From NCBI RefSeq assembly GCF_043641665.1, contig NC_092190.1, forward strand, positions 4,525,048-4,589,047: 64,000 nucleotides of DNA, written 5' to 3'. Below are positions 25,501 through 38,870 of this stretch, piece by piece. Source of the stretch: Enoplosus armatus (lineage: Eukaryota > Chordata > Actinopteri > Centrarchiformes > Enoplosidae). Every line of letters starts with the position of its first letter. Positions within the stretch are counted from its first letter, which is position 1. The notes under the pieces were generated by a model. That model had not been told where the DNA came from and did not search any database. It was given only the letters and a program-made list of their open reading frames with translations. The position numbers were made by a program, and so were the translations under genes.

Positions 25501-28500
25501 AGGCCCATTTGAGATGAAATATTTAGTGACGCTTAAGTACAGCACAGCGTGTTCTCATTATCGACACACCATTACCTCATAGTTTAAATCCAGTCTAGAA
25601 AAATATATAGATAGAAAATGTTGGGACTGTGAGCTGAAATGTGTTTTTCTATTGTCTTTAAAGCTGCATCAATCAATTTCTGGCCACTAGGGGGCTTTTT
25701 ATGGCTAACGTCTTTTTAAACAATCACCTATTTACACATCCATCAGACATTAAGCAAGCCACATTAGTGTACATTAAGAGTTGTGTTTCTTCCCCCAATG
25801 ACATTAAGTCCAATGTGCCCTTTCCTTTTTCACTCCATAATACTTTGCTCTTCAGCTTGCTAACACTAGATTTCCGACCTTGTCAGCCGCTCAGTGACGT
25901 TACAGAGGGTTTATCTGAGCTTTTATACTGGAAACAGTTAACTACAGGGGTTACAGTGCTGCTGCACAAATGACTGTTATTGTACGGTTTTGTCATTCGT
26001 TTTAATATTTAGCTGAGTGTTTTCTTAACTTTCCTAGCAGGTTTAAAATAAGGGGCCAATTAAAGCTAATAATCAAAAGCTAACACAGGTTTCTTCCACC
26101 TAATATTGCTCCTTTCCCATGAAACCCATTTCTAGCTATAAAGAAGTATAAAGTGCAATTAAGGGACTCACTTTAGCTTGCTGCCCACTTGCTGATTATA
26201 CATAAGGAAGGCAGTAAATCTAACAAATTGTGGTCTAACTTGTTGCATTACAGTTAAATATTTCACCTATGAAACCCACATTACACATTTAGAGCAGCCA
26301 AGAACCAATAAGAGACTTACTTTAGCTCACCACCTCTGTTACTGACTGGCTATGAGCAGGGCAGTAAATCAGGCAGATTGTGGTCAGACTCATATTTTAG
26401 CTCAGTGGTGTTTCTGCTGGAGCGCACTACAAATCAAATTCAATCATTAAGTGCCTTTAACGAAACCGTTTCATTACAAAATGCCTCACAGAGCCATGAA
26501 GGAAATGAATATTATATATTAAAACAAGGGCACGGGTTCAACTCCCAGACCTCTAATTTCTCTCCACGCTAATCCTCAAACCTAATAATATTCAGTCAGG
26601 GTGGACCATCTTCAAACAGAAACGGTCTGACTGTGGGAGGCCAGTATGTGGCAGAGAAGACCGTCATGTATTGCAGAAAATCAATTCTGAACAAGTCTCA
26701 CAGCTCCGTGAGTCATGAAAGCATGAAGTCCATGAAGTACCGTGTCAACTTTCCATTCAAGCAAACGCATCAAAAACATTTCTATCCAAAAAGCTGCCTC
26801 ACAGCCCCGAGAGTGCTTTCATTTCTGCAGCACCATGGAGTGACATGAATCATAAAGCACCAAAATGAGACTAATGAATCACAGCTTGAACATTTAAAGC
26901 CAAAGCGTTTCAGCTGAAATAGCTATCGTCTTTGTTTAAGGATTCCAAGCATAGTGCACGTGCACAAAATACTGACATCTGATTGGCCTGTCGGTCCAGG
27001 GGTTTTAACATGATGCATAAAACATCACAGTCACAATTAAAACATATGAAATATTGAACCACATATCTGATGAGGTCATAATTCAACCTTTTTGTTGTTG
27101 TAAAGATTCCCCTTTCTCTTATGTTGCATTCAGGTCTTGTGGGAAATATCAGAATTCAGAGTGCATGAACAAGCAATACAGGAAGAGGAAATATAAGCAC
27201 TAAATATGATATTATTTTTATCTAATTTGCTGTTTATGTGTTAATATTTTGGTCTGCATTGTTTAAGGAAGTAAGCCTTGAACACAAAAAAGTAACATGA
27301 CGTATAACTAAATACTAGTTATTTCATTTATGAAGCAATGTGCAATTTATCACTTTTGTTCCCTTATCATGTGGAATATTAGCATATTTCTGCAGGTCTG
27401 GAGGTCTTTTATGATGCTCTAAATATTTGAATATAGTCTAGAGACATATACCCAAAGATGCCGTAGCAAAATGTTCATGTTTGCAGTATGTTCAATTATT
27501 CAGCAGCAAAGTTGTGAAGATAAAGAGAAAAAGGGTCCCTTACGTGTCCCTGGTCGTCCAGCTCGTTGTTGGTGAGCTTGAGCTTGTCGAAACTGACCAC
27601 CTGCCTCATCCAGGTGTCTCCTGAGGCCAGAGAGTCCGGGTGGATGTAGGCCCGCGGAGGCACCGGGGAGTCTGCGTTTCCTGCCACCATCCACTTGGAG
27701 CTGTGGTACACATACCTGGAAGACAAGACGGGGAAACTAGATGGCTGAAAAGGAACATTCTACTTTTTGTTGGATAGTCTAATGATGGTCCTCAACAGAA
27801 AAAGTAGATGTGGAGTATCTGCAGAGTCCACGCAGACTATGAACCCAAAGTTGTAATTTATGCTTTATATTGTGGCAAAAATCTGTGTTTTTCTACTTAC
27901 CAGATACAGGAAGTTAAGATCAGTGGGTTTCTTTTCTTTTCATTTTGTTTTACAGTTAAAGTACTGTCATGCACCATAAATTAATAGTGGACCACTTCCT
28001 GCTTCAAGTATTTATAAAATTGTGAAATAACAAAACTTTTCATAACACATATTGGCCCCCAGTTTTTTAGTAAGTTTGTGTAAATAGTTTTTTTTTTAAC
28101 CTGCAATAGTGGTCGTGACTTTGCTTAATTTCATGTTAAAAAAGAGTGTGTTTGAGTTGCATATATGACATTAATACTGGATGTTCCTTCTTGACCAGTT
28201 TGCAGGACGATCAGGCTCAACTGTCTTCTTTACATTTGGAGAAGAACTGTGCACACACTTTTAGTTATTTGAAATGTTAATGCAAACTGGAAAAGCACAA
28301 TGCCATCCTACAACAACGTTTTCATTTGTCTCCTCTGCATATATCACTCGGATTTCTTATGCTAACCATGTTTTTATTCCTCAGAAGGTTAGGGCAATCT
28401 CCAACGCTAATATTCCCTCATCACGTCGCTGTTTTGAAAACTCATTTGACTCTCTGAGGTTACTTCAGGGTTGAGTGGGTTATTATAAAGGCCGTTTGGA

Positions 28501-29316
28501 TTTCAAAAAGGCTGGATCGCCTCTGCTTTTTTCACTCAGCTGGAAAACAAACTCCAAACACTCGGCCACGTTGCCACAACACCGGCTTTTAAAACTCATC
28601 TGTTGTTTCTTCATTATGCTTGAAATTTCTAACAAGGGCAACATAAAATATTCCATATGCAGTCACACGCTCGACTGCATCGTTTCAATTAAGCCCAGCC
28701 ATAATATTTGATGATGTTGTGTGTGTGAGTTCGGGTACGTCGGGGCGTCCCACCCATTAAACAGCAGGGAGAGAGAAGAAAGAGAGAGAGAGAGCGGGAG
28801 AGAAGGAAATAAAGACATTTACTTTCACTCTGCTTTTTTAAAAAGGCCACAAAACACCAGTCAACACTGTATGCACTGTTTAAAAAACAAAATAAAAGAA
28901 AGGAAAGGACAGGAAAGGATGGAAGGAAAAACTGCAAGAAAGGAAGAAACAAAGAAGAAAAAAGAAATTCATGGACAGAGAACGTGAGGCAAGATAAAGA
29001 AAGCCAGCCAGAGTCATCAAGGGAGATGAAGGCAGAGAAAGCAAGTGAGATAAAGCCGATGGACAGAAAGATAAAAGAAAGGTAGAATGGGAGAGGAAGA
29101 GGAGAGGGGGAAACACAGAATGGGAGAGCGAGGTTGAGAATAAGTGGAAGAGAGCGAGTGTGAAGCACAGCTGTTTGCCTTTAGTTCTGGCCCCGCGCTC
29201 AGTTGAAAGTGTTTTATCTGCAGCGTCTCTGCCAAAGTCATCACTCACTCCAGAAACATGGACAAAACTCTCATTTGGTCCTTTTGTTATTGCCTCGAAG
29301 GGCTGCACCACCCCGT

Positions 29317-29354
<38 letters not shown>

Positions 29355-31140
29355 TTAATTACATTCAAATGCAAGAAAAAAATACACACTCAGCGTTTCT
29401 CTACCACTAAAAACACGGCTCACACAAATACATACATTTAAAAAGCGTCAGGGGCGTTTTTCGAGAGATGTTGGCTAACACGCCCTCTGGCAGCCATATT
29501 GGAGGTAAAGGCAGCTCTACAGTATGTGTCTGGTCTTGGTATGTTTCTAAAATTATATTTATAAACAAATCCACTCGATTAGAGGCCTTCAAGCCAACCT
29601 GACCCTCAAAAACCGAAGGATTAGACACATAATTAATCAGGTCTCGGGGCCCACACTTTCTACTCATTTTCCCCGTCTGACTTGGGTCAGTTTAAACTTC
29701 AGATTCAGCCTGACAGAACACAGAAGGACCTGATACTCTACTAACATGAGATACACATGCTCCCTTAATCAGCCAGAGGAAATGAAACAAGTCACCAAAC
29801 CTAATTCGGCTCTGTTGTGTTGAAGGTGGTGCCTGTTTATCCAAGACTGTGTCCAAACTCCCTCAGTCACTACTCCCTGTACAGTAGACACTCAGCGGTT
29901 TATAATGAACAGCACGTTGAAACTCATAAATCATTTTGCATCGTCACTGACAGGTGTAGTGTCACACGACTGTCATTTTTACACGTTGCATTGCATTGTG
30001 GGACTTGCAATGAGTCATCCGCCTTCAGCGAATGTCACTATTCGCAACGGGAGAAATATTGCCCTCCTGAAGAGGTTTTGAACGTCAGACTAGTTAAAAC
30101 CCAATTCATTCACTTAATACGAGGTTTTCTGAAGTGGTTCGGACAAATCAGAAACAAATTGTCGGCTGCGTCTGCAAATGGTCTGTGTTAACAAGCTAAC
30201 GTCTAATGCCACCACACAACACACAGCTTTTACTAAACAACATAGTCCCCCTCGAGGGGATTTACCATCTGTACAGCACCCTCTGTCCTTAGACCCCCGA
30301 TTCAGATAAGGAAAAACCCTTAATGGGGAAACTAAAGTGGTACATAACTTCAAGCACAGAGAATAACATAGGTATTTATCAACATGAGGATGTCTTTGCT
30401 TACTGTTAAATGGTTAAATATAATAAACACTTAACTACCTGTTCCAAGTTTTTACTATATCTAAAACTGAGCAGACACCTCCACACACAGCGCTGACTTT
30501 TGACCTTAACTCACACATGCGTATGCACCCACAAAGGGTGCCAGGCGTTTCTGTAATTTCCTGTTTGGAGCGCTGTTTAGGGTTACGCTCGGCGTAGCAG
30601 GGAAAGTGTTAAGGAACGAGGAAACTTTAGCCCCAAACAGGACTGGAAATCTGATTAGTCCCCCCGCTTTCATCTTCCATAAATCTGCCATCTGGCACCG
30701 GCACGATCAATAAAGACTGGACTTTATGTGACACTCTTACTGGACAGATGGGGGGGGGGGGGGGGGGGTCCTTTCCCTTCTCAGCCAACACCAAACCACA
30801 CAGCTGATAAAACCAAACTGCAATGCAGACTCTGATTCTGTCTTTCTTCTTTCTTTCTCTCACAAACACACAATAACACCCACTGAGACAAACACACGTG
30901 CATGTGAAGACTCAAGAAAAACACACACACACAGAAAGACACACGCCAACAGGTTGTCAGTGTATGTGTGAGTGTGTGTGTGTGTGTGCAGCTCATCACA
31001 CATATAGTCTAACACAAGCAGGCATGCACATAAAAACACACACACACACGCATTTACACACTTGCCAAACTCAGGCTGTATATTGGGTTACTGTACTGAC
31101 AGAGTAAATATTGCTATTGAATTACCGTTCAGGGTTGACT

Positions 31141-31193
<53 letters not shown>

Positions 31194-31462
31194 GTGCGTG
31201 TGTGTGTGTGTGTTCTTTAATTCCTCACACAAAGACAGGTGAATGATGAGATTCTGCCAGTTCCAGACTACGATTAGTGTTTATAGGATGCAGGTTAGAA
31301 TAACGTTACGATAAAATTGGTTTAGGTTTACGGTTAAGATAGCGATTGTATTCTTGATACGATTGTCCTCAAAAGTATAGAAACATGAACAACTGCTGGT
31401 GTGTTTCTTTGTTTTTTATCCCTTTAAGAATGTGTTTTCTTATTGTGGCTATAAGTGGAAAC

Positions 31463-31494
<32 letters not shown>

Positions 31495-32263
31495 TCTTCT
31501 ATTTCTATACGTACAAAGACCAAATGTCCTCATAAAGATGTATATGTATATATACGAGTTTATTGTATGAAGGTTGGAATTAGGGTTAGAAGGGTTGGGG
31601 TATGACTGTCCTCGCAAATATAACAAGGCCTGATTATATAATATTAATTGTGTGTGAACACCCTGGTGTGTGTGTTCTTTTTTCTTTCTTTTCATATACT
31701 TATGATGACCAAAAGCCAAAAAAAAACAAAAAAAAAAACAAGGGAATATGATTTCCCAGTTCTCATATCTGCTTTTAGTCTGTTTAGAATTATGAGTTTG
31801 TGGGATTAACATTAGGTTTACATCAAGACATTGGCAATCCTCATATCCACACAGTTTCAAATTAGATTAATGTTAGATTTAGGATTAAGTTTAGGATAGG
31901 GCAAAGTTGATTTAGGGTTAACAAAATGGGTTTAAGATTAAGGTTAGGTTAGAAACAGGGGGTTTGGGGACTAACTGTGTTGCATTCAGTGACTGTCCTC
32001 ACATGTAAAGCAACATTATTGACTGTGTATGCATTTGTGTGTGTTTTATCTCTCTAGAAAGTGCTTTCTACTGTGTGTGCGTGCTATTTCTGGACTTATG
32101 AGGACCAAATGTCCTCACACACATAAATGAAAAGATCCAGTTTAGAACTTGAGTACATTGGGTTGAGGTTAGAAGCAAATAATGTCGTATAACTTGCTAT
32201 CATAAATACTTTTAGATGTGTTTGTGTGTGTTTTATCCCTTTTGGGTGTGTGTGGGTACCTGG

Positions 32264-32315
<52 letters not shown>

Positions 32316-33077
32316 CTGCAGCATGCCCTGACACACACTTGGAGGAATGAGGTATGTTTGAGGAGCCAGGCAGCTCCATGTTCAGCAGCTCGAGCTCGGA
32401 GCAAACTGAACGACTGTCCACATAAAAGAACTGTAATATATGGACATTTAATGAGCGCGGTACCAACGAGACGTTCCTAAAGAGGGGCAGGGAGCCCAAG
32501 TAAAGTAAGTCGATTCCAATAAAGACTGTGTTTCCAGACCCCAAACTCCCCGGGACTGTGAGACACACCAGTGACAGCTCCCAGCTCAGTTTGCAAAGGC
32601 CTGTGGTAAATTCCCCGGCCAGGAAGAAAATCCTATTTAATTTTACAAGATCTTCTGGCCTCTAAAAATCCTCCACGGTGTCTTGGTTCGCTGGTGGGAG
32701 AGCGGGGAGAGGCGGCAGGGCAGAACGCCTGCTGCGCTCCGGTGGAAAACTTTACATTAATAAACAACGACATGAAATGGAGGAAGCTCAACTCAAACAC
32801 ACACAAGTCACTTTACTTATACTCATCGTGTGTTTTCATGCAGACTTTCAGCCTTTTCCCTGCTTCCCTCTGAGGTGACGGGGTTTTGTTTTAGCGAGGG
32901 AGAGGGGACGTATCTGTGGCAGGCTCACCCTCTAATCAAATATTCTCTCTCTCAGAGCGATGCATGCAAACAAAACTAACTCCCTGTAAACATGTTTTAC
33001 TTCATTGAACTTTCTGCTGTAAAATATGCTCACAAGCTGCAAAGAAAGACCATGTAGGCCTTTAAAACACTGCTGAG

Positions 33078-33126
<49 letters not shown>

Positions 33127-36100
33127 CTCAACTGAACCTGTCTCTGAATTATAGTCAGGATTTTTAGGATACATAGAATTGAAATAAACAATAAAAATAA
33201 ATATTGTGTGTATTTCAATGAAGTCATGATATAAAATGTAGGCTGGCGTTTATCAAGGATGTAAACAAATATCAGGAAAAAAGTGTACTGAACCAGTTGT
33301 CCGCCAAATTTAGGGGTGATAGCAGGTTTCAATTCTGTATTTGTAATTTTGATTTGATTTTGAGTTGAAACTTGTTTGCATTTGCATTAAGTAAAGTATG
33401 AGTATCTTACATAGTAAGTCTGGTGACATTTTATAAAATCCCATGTCTTCTTCCTCTGTGCCGTAGAGCTCCGTTGTTGTTTAAAAAAACGAAAAGTCAG
33501 CGTGGTGACAAATTTAGTACACACAGGCGTCTGCACAGGGCATGATGAGGGCGCAGGGGTCGCCCGGACCCTTGCCCTCGTCATGTGGGCCCACGCAGGG
33601 GGTGAATTTTGGCCTGAACTCATTGTTACTTCTGGTCTTTTCATGAGATTTATTGACAATAACAGAAGCACAGTATGTTGCCAGCCTTATCCTTTCAGGT
33701 TGCTACTTCCCACCTTTGCTAAATGAGGTTAATGTGTCTGCTTCACCGTCCCGTGATCGTCTAAATGCTGTTTCGGAGGCTATTTGAGCTAAATTTGAAA
33801 AATGTAAATTTCAACCATCAATTCTAAATATCAGCACAAATAAAGTGGTCTCCTGGCAGCGTTGATAGATGAACAGCCACGTCAGCTTCGAGAAGCCCTC
33901 ACAGGTCAAACTCTATCTTAGATGTAATGAGGCAGGCTCTGGGTTGTTTGCCACATTATCACTTCATCACACGGAGTAACAGCCTGTATCTGCATCAGCA
34001 TCTATAAAACCAGAGGCAACCACTGAATGTGCAGGTAAACTTCACACCTTTTTCTCATCATCTTCATCTCACTTCCTCGTTTCTGTCATAATACCTGAGA
34101 AGGTTATATTGAGCCATAAAAGCAACCCTATAAAACGTCCACAGTCGACCAGCAGCAGGTATATGTGCAGCATCGCAGATTTCCTTTCCTTCTCGACCTC
34201 GTTTCCCCCCCCCGTTTCCGTCATTAGACCTGAATGTTGAGAGTTATCCTATTTGCAGGCCGCCTCTGGCTCTGCTGCTCGGCCAGTGGGATGATGAATA
34301 CATTTCAATCTCCCCTCTCTGGCTCTGACTTCAGGGACTAGTGCTGCGGGCCAGGATATCAATCTTATTGCATATCCAGAGAGATCCATCACATACGAGC
34401 CTTCCTCCAGCGCATGCACACTTTAATCACTTTCGCTTCACTTCACTGATGCAAATGATGAGAGTAAATACTTTTTTTCTGGGTTGCCAAGAAGAAGACA
34501 GGAACGCCTCTCGCAGCAGTTGTATGAAAAATCAGAAAAATGAAAAAGCCTGCTGGGATGTCTTTGTTCAGTCCAGATCCTGTCACTTGCGACTCTCACA
34601 TGAGAGATGGCATGAAGATGAGAGCAATCCAACTAGGTCAAAATGTTTACGCTCGGTCCGACATTTGAGGATCATCCAGGAAAATACAGTTTTGTGTCCA
34701 GCAGCCTCAGAAGACGGGGCTCTCTCATGCATATGCACATGCAGATATGACTGTGCATATGCATATTATGTTCAGCTGTACATCTATTTAAGTTGGTCCT
34801 GAAGACTGCTGTCTACAGACTGAAGCGGTCTTTTGTGCTGGTGTGCAGCATCTGTGCGTTTGACATTCTTTCATTAAAAAAAAAAAAAAAACACAATTAC
34901 TCAGCGTTTTCTCCGCAGTTTCATTCTTGTCATGGCTGAAAAAGCATCTGAAACAGCATTTAGATCATCATGGGACATTAAGCTCCCCACTGAAACCCAA
35001 AAGAATGAAATCGTTTTGGTTTAGCAGCAGTTTGGTAGAGAAACTCTGGGACCCATTTCTGCATTTGGAAGGGGAGTAAAATGGCAAGGAGCATAAACAA
35101 AATGTGCAAAGACAATTAAATGTAGTGTCAGTTTTACTCTGTTTCCTGTAACCGTGTTCAGAGAGGAGCCTGTGTCCTGGACGACACTGACGAGCTGATG
35201 TCCCACATGTCGGCATTCACTCCCATTCGTGCGTTTATGTGTGAGGAAGGTACCTGTATCTCTTGTTGTCCACAGGCACGATGTCCATGGCGATGTAATA
35301 CTGCTGATGAGGGTCCAGACCTGCTATCTTTACTCGCATGGCTGGAAACATCCTCCTGAAGGGGGAAAAGCAACACATACTGATGAATCCGATGGAGTGA
35401 CACTCGACTCTCTTTCCTTCTGTTATTTAGACCAAGAAAAGAGATGAATTACATTTCAAAACTACCTGTTTTACTAACCAGCGTGTTAAAATATTGAGGT
35501 GAAACAATAATGCCAACAGAACAGCAACTTAGACCATCAGAGGATGAAACCAGACAGAGAACCTGTTAAATGGCATTTTTGATTTTCATTTAGGAGAATT
35601 AAAGGAGGATTTTATGTCAGTTTTCTGCAGCTGTGGACCCGAGGAACACATCTCCTGAAATTCGTACTACTACTTTTATTTAAAGGCAGAATGAGTAAAT
35701 AAAAAATTTTAAAAAACAATGTTTAGACTCAAACAAAAATAAACCCTCTCAGCCGTCACTTATGACCCAGTAGAAGTGTGTGGTGGTGTCTGTATCTGCA
35801 GAGGCCCTCTGCCTGTATTGACTTATTTCGCTGTGTTTGGGATGCTTCTGGGTGTCAACCTTTGCCAGCCAATGTCAGCGCAGGGTTTGAGTCTATCTGA
35901 CTCTATCAAAACGTAGCAACCAGGTGTCACATCTGAAGCAGCATCCAAGAGGAAGCTACGAGGAGGGGCCAACTTTGAATGTTGTGTTTGCAAACCGCAA
36001 CCAACAAATCCAACTCATTCTGCCTTTTCCCCTCTAGTCACAATAAAGATTTTGATAATAACAAACACAGAAATGCTGAGAAATATCCTGGTAAAGGAAA

Positions 36101-38833
36101 GCACAATGAAAACAGTTCGTAGGGGCTAAAATAATAATAATAATTATTATTATTATTATTATTAATTCATTGTACTTCTTTTTAGATAAAAACAAATAGG
36201 CCTTCATATAATGTATGTATGTAAAGTAGACAAATATAAACTAATTCAATATTGCAAAGGATCAATACCAACTGAAAATACTTTATAAAAGGCCCAAAGG
36301 CATATAAATCTCAAAACAATTTATAAAAAGCAGGAGCACCGTCAAGATCAATAAATGGTACATATATGCTGCAGGTCTGGATTTTTTATTAAGATTTAAT
36401 GCCGTTGATTATCGTTAATGTTTAGATCTGAAGGTGGAAGCTACACAATAAACATGTCACATCATCATATCTACAAAACTGTAGCTGTGTCTTCATCACT
36501 GAGTTCACTGGACAAACATCACTAAGTATTTGAAAAGCAAACTGGTGATTGTTTTAATCGGTTTTACAAACATTTTTTTAAAAAATGAGTTGCATTCATA
36601 CTTGAGCAGAAATCTGTCTTTGCTCTGTCCGTCTTTAATGGCTGAAATGAGGACGTGTCCCAACTGATGTTTGTGCAGCGCTGAGTGAACCAACAGCAAG
36701 CAGGCACATTTTTAGACGGCTCATTAAAGGGGTCCTGCTAAGGGAAGTAAAAAATATATATATATAGTGGAGAAATATTTGTGGAAATCTGATTCTGTGT
36801 CAGTAATTATTTTTAGGTGCATTTTTAAAGGTGCCTACATTTGTTTTTCAGGCGGTTTCATGCGAACTGAACGTGATTGGCTCCTTTAACTGACGACTCA
36901 CTGAAATCCATCCAATCATGCAGCAGCTTGTAAAGTGGAAAGTCTCCTCTCAGCATGTTTACCACATCGGAGGAGATGCAGCTTTCGGCCAATCAGAGTT
37001 CAGTATCTTAAAGGACATATAATCTTCAGATTTATTTAATAAAATCAAATAAATCACACAAGCTTTTGGAACATCATTTATCAGATCTCTGTCATTAGTA
37101 CTTAATTACTGTCAAAAGTATAATAATGTGTTCATTTGCTTTCCATAATTTCTATCATTTTAGTGGAGGGAAATACTTCCTTCCGTGCCTCTGTGACCTC
37201 TGACCTTTGCCCTCCAGGCATGAAGGGATTCTTTTCTTTATTTTGCCATAAAACTTTCAAACTCAAACTCAAACTGTATAAATGAAACAGATTTATTCTT
37301 TTTTTATCCTTGAAGTATTTTTAGCAGCCAGCTCCTCCCATGCTGAAGCCGCTGCTTAAAGCTCGAGACTCAAACTGATGCAAACATGATGAAAATTACA
37401 GTCGAAGTAAAGACTCCATCTTAACGGTCTGTGTGCGAGGAGGGAGACGTTGCAACTTAATTCCTCATTTTGCACTTCAAACGCGGCATTTTCCCCCATT
37501 TCATTTAAATGTCGTAAATCCGGGGCTGCCGTAATGAGAACAGAGGGCTGTGCTCTTGCTTCCCTTCTCTCCGGGATTTATGGGCTTATTATGAGCAGGC
37601 CGTGAAGTGCACACGGCGACGGTCGTGTCCGCCTTCACTCTGCTTCAGCGCGAAATGGTTGTTGCTCTATTTATGAGCCGATTACCAATTTAAACCCAAT
37701 TCATAAAAATGAGAAATAAAAACAGCCAAGTGGAGTCTGGAGCGAGAAGAGGACAGAGGTCAGAGCCGGGAAGCTACTGCGCAGGAGCAAAGTGACCAAC
37801 GCAAGTCTCCTGAAAAACATGCCGAGTTTGTCCTCTAGTCTTCAGCATGACGAGACTGGCTACCAGGTCACATTTCACTCTTCTTTTTTTTTTTCCTGCC
37901 ATTTTGTTAGAAACAAAATATTCCACACATGAAACGTGTTCTTAGTCTGTACAAAGTAGAAGTGAACAATGTTCAGGTTAAAAAAATAAATAAATAAAAA
38001 ATCTGTTCTACTCTGGAATAAGCTGAATGTTCCTCGTCCTGGACTACAAAGAGAATTCAGTTAGTGCTACTTCACTTTTCTCAGGGAAATATCAAGTTCC
38101 AACACTGTTATATAATCAAGAAACGTTTATTCATTTAAACACCAAACGCCTTAGCATGATAGTAAAGATCCAGTTAGGGAGACGTTTGCAGTACAGTTGA
38201 AGGGATATTAAGCTTAATGGACGTCCCGCAGATTGACGTGAACTGGGGGGGGGGGGGGGGTGTTCAGGGCGCGGGCAGCGGAGCGGACTGCGGGAAAAAA
38301 AAAAGGTCCTTCCCGCAGGATCCGCAGGTCAACGTCTGCGCTCGCTCTGCGTTTGGACTGTTGAAAAAGCCGGAACATGTCGGAGGGAGAGTAATTAGAA
38401 GCAGGTCTCCTTCCTCTCCGGCACCGGGACGACCTGCCGCGTCATGAAGGCCTGAACACAACACAGCGGCCTGCATGTGCAACGCATTAACACCCTCCAA
38501 ACAGAGCTCAGAGGTGTGTGTGTGCGTGTGTGTGCGTGCGTGCGTGTGTGTGTTCAGCTCTAACTGAACTGTGCGTTACTTTAAAAATGACGCATTTGTG
38601 CGTGTTTGCGGGTCAGTGCGTCTGTGGTCTGCGCATTTGTTAAATCTGTGCGTCTGCTTGTGACGACTTGACTCTGATTTACAATCTGACCTCGTAAGGA
38701 TTTCTTTTCAGAAAACAGTTGGAAATGATGAGGAGCGCACTTGGCTGTTCGTCACCGCCAAATGATGAAACAATACCTTTTTGCGCCTAAAAGTTCGCAT
38801 CTTGCCTTTTACGCACATTTGGCGCACAGAGCC

Positions 38834-38870
<37 letters not shown>

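Larger units (their letters stand above)
21208..27543 (-). other. tbx15: tbx15 intron 4
   Basis: GT-AG intron of 6336 bp. It contains a (CA)n tract (22536-22574), a short dispersed-repeat fragment (22870-22955), a 303-bp hAT-type element (24051-24353), a candidate regulatory block (about 24780-25340) and a diverged tandem duplication (26119-26395). No nested gene was seen. Confidence 0.85.
27716..35253 (-). other. tbx15: tbx15 intron 3
   Basis: The largest intron (7538 bp, GT-AG). It holds a 400-bp purine-rich tract (28760-29160), CA microsatellites, a G19 run (30750-30768), a degenerate array with tg tracts and gaggaccaaatgtcctcac-like motifs (31141-32313), and candidate regulatory blocks at about 32320-32760 and 34240-34480. 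Confidence 0.85.

Noticed and set aside
26530..26560. B-box-like gggttcaactcccaga as a tRNA gene or SINE
   Set aside because: No matching A-box or cloverleaf arms at suitable distance were found.
28689..29311. Overlapping minus-strand open frames of 159 and 143 codons
   Set aside because: Composition is almost only Leu, Ser, Phe and Pro because they translate a pyrimidine-rich tract; no family resemblance or splice-consistent neighbours.
31369..31860. Minus-strand open frame of 163 codons
   Set aside because: Runs through TG/CA repeats (His-Thr repeats) of the degenerate array.
34341..34802. Plus-strand open frame of 153 codons
   Set aside because: No recognisable domain, no biased codon use, inside tbx15 intron 3; consistent with chance.
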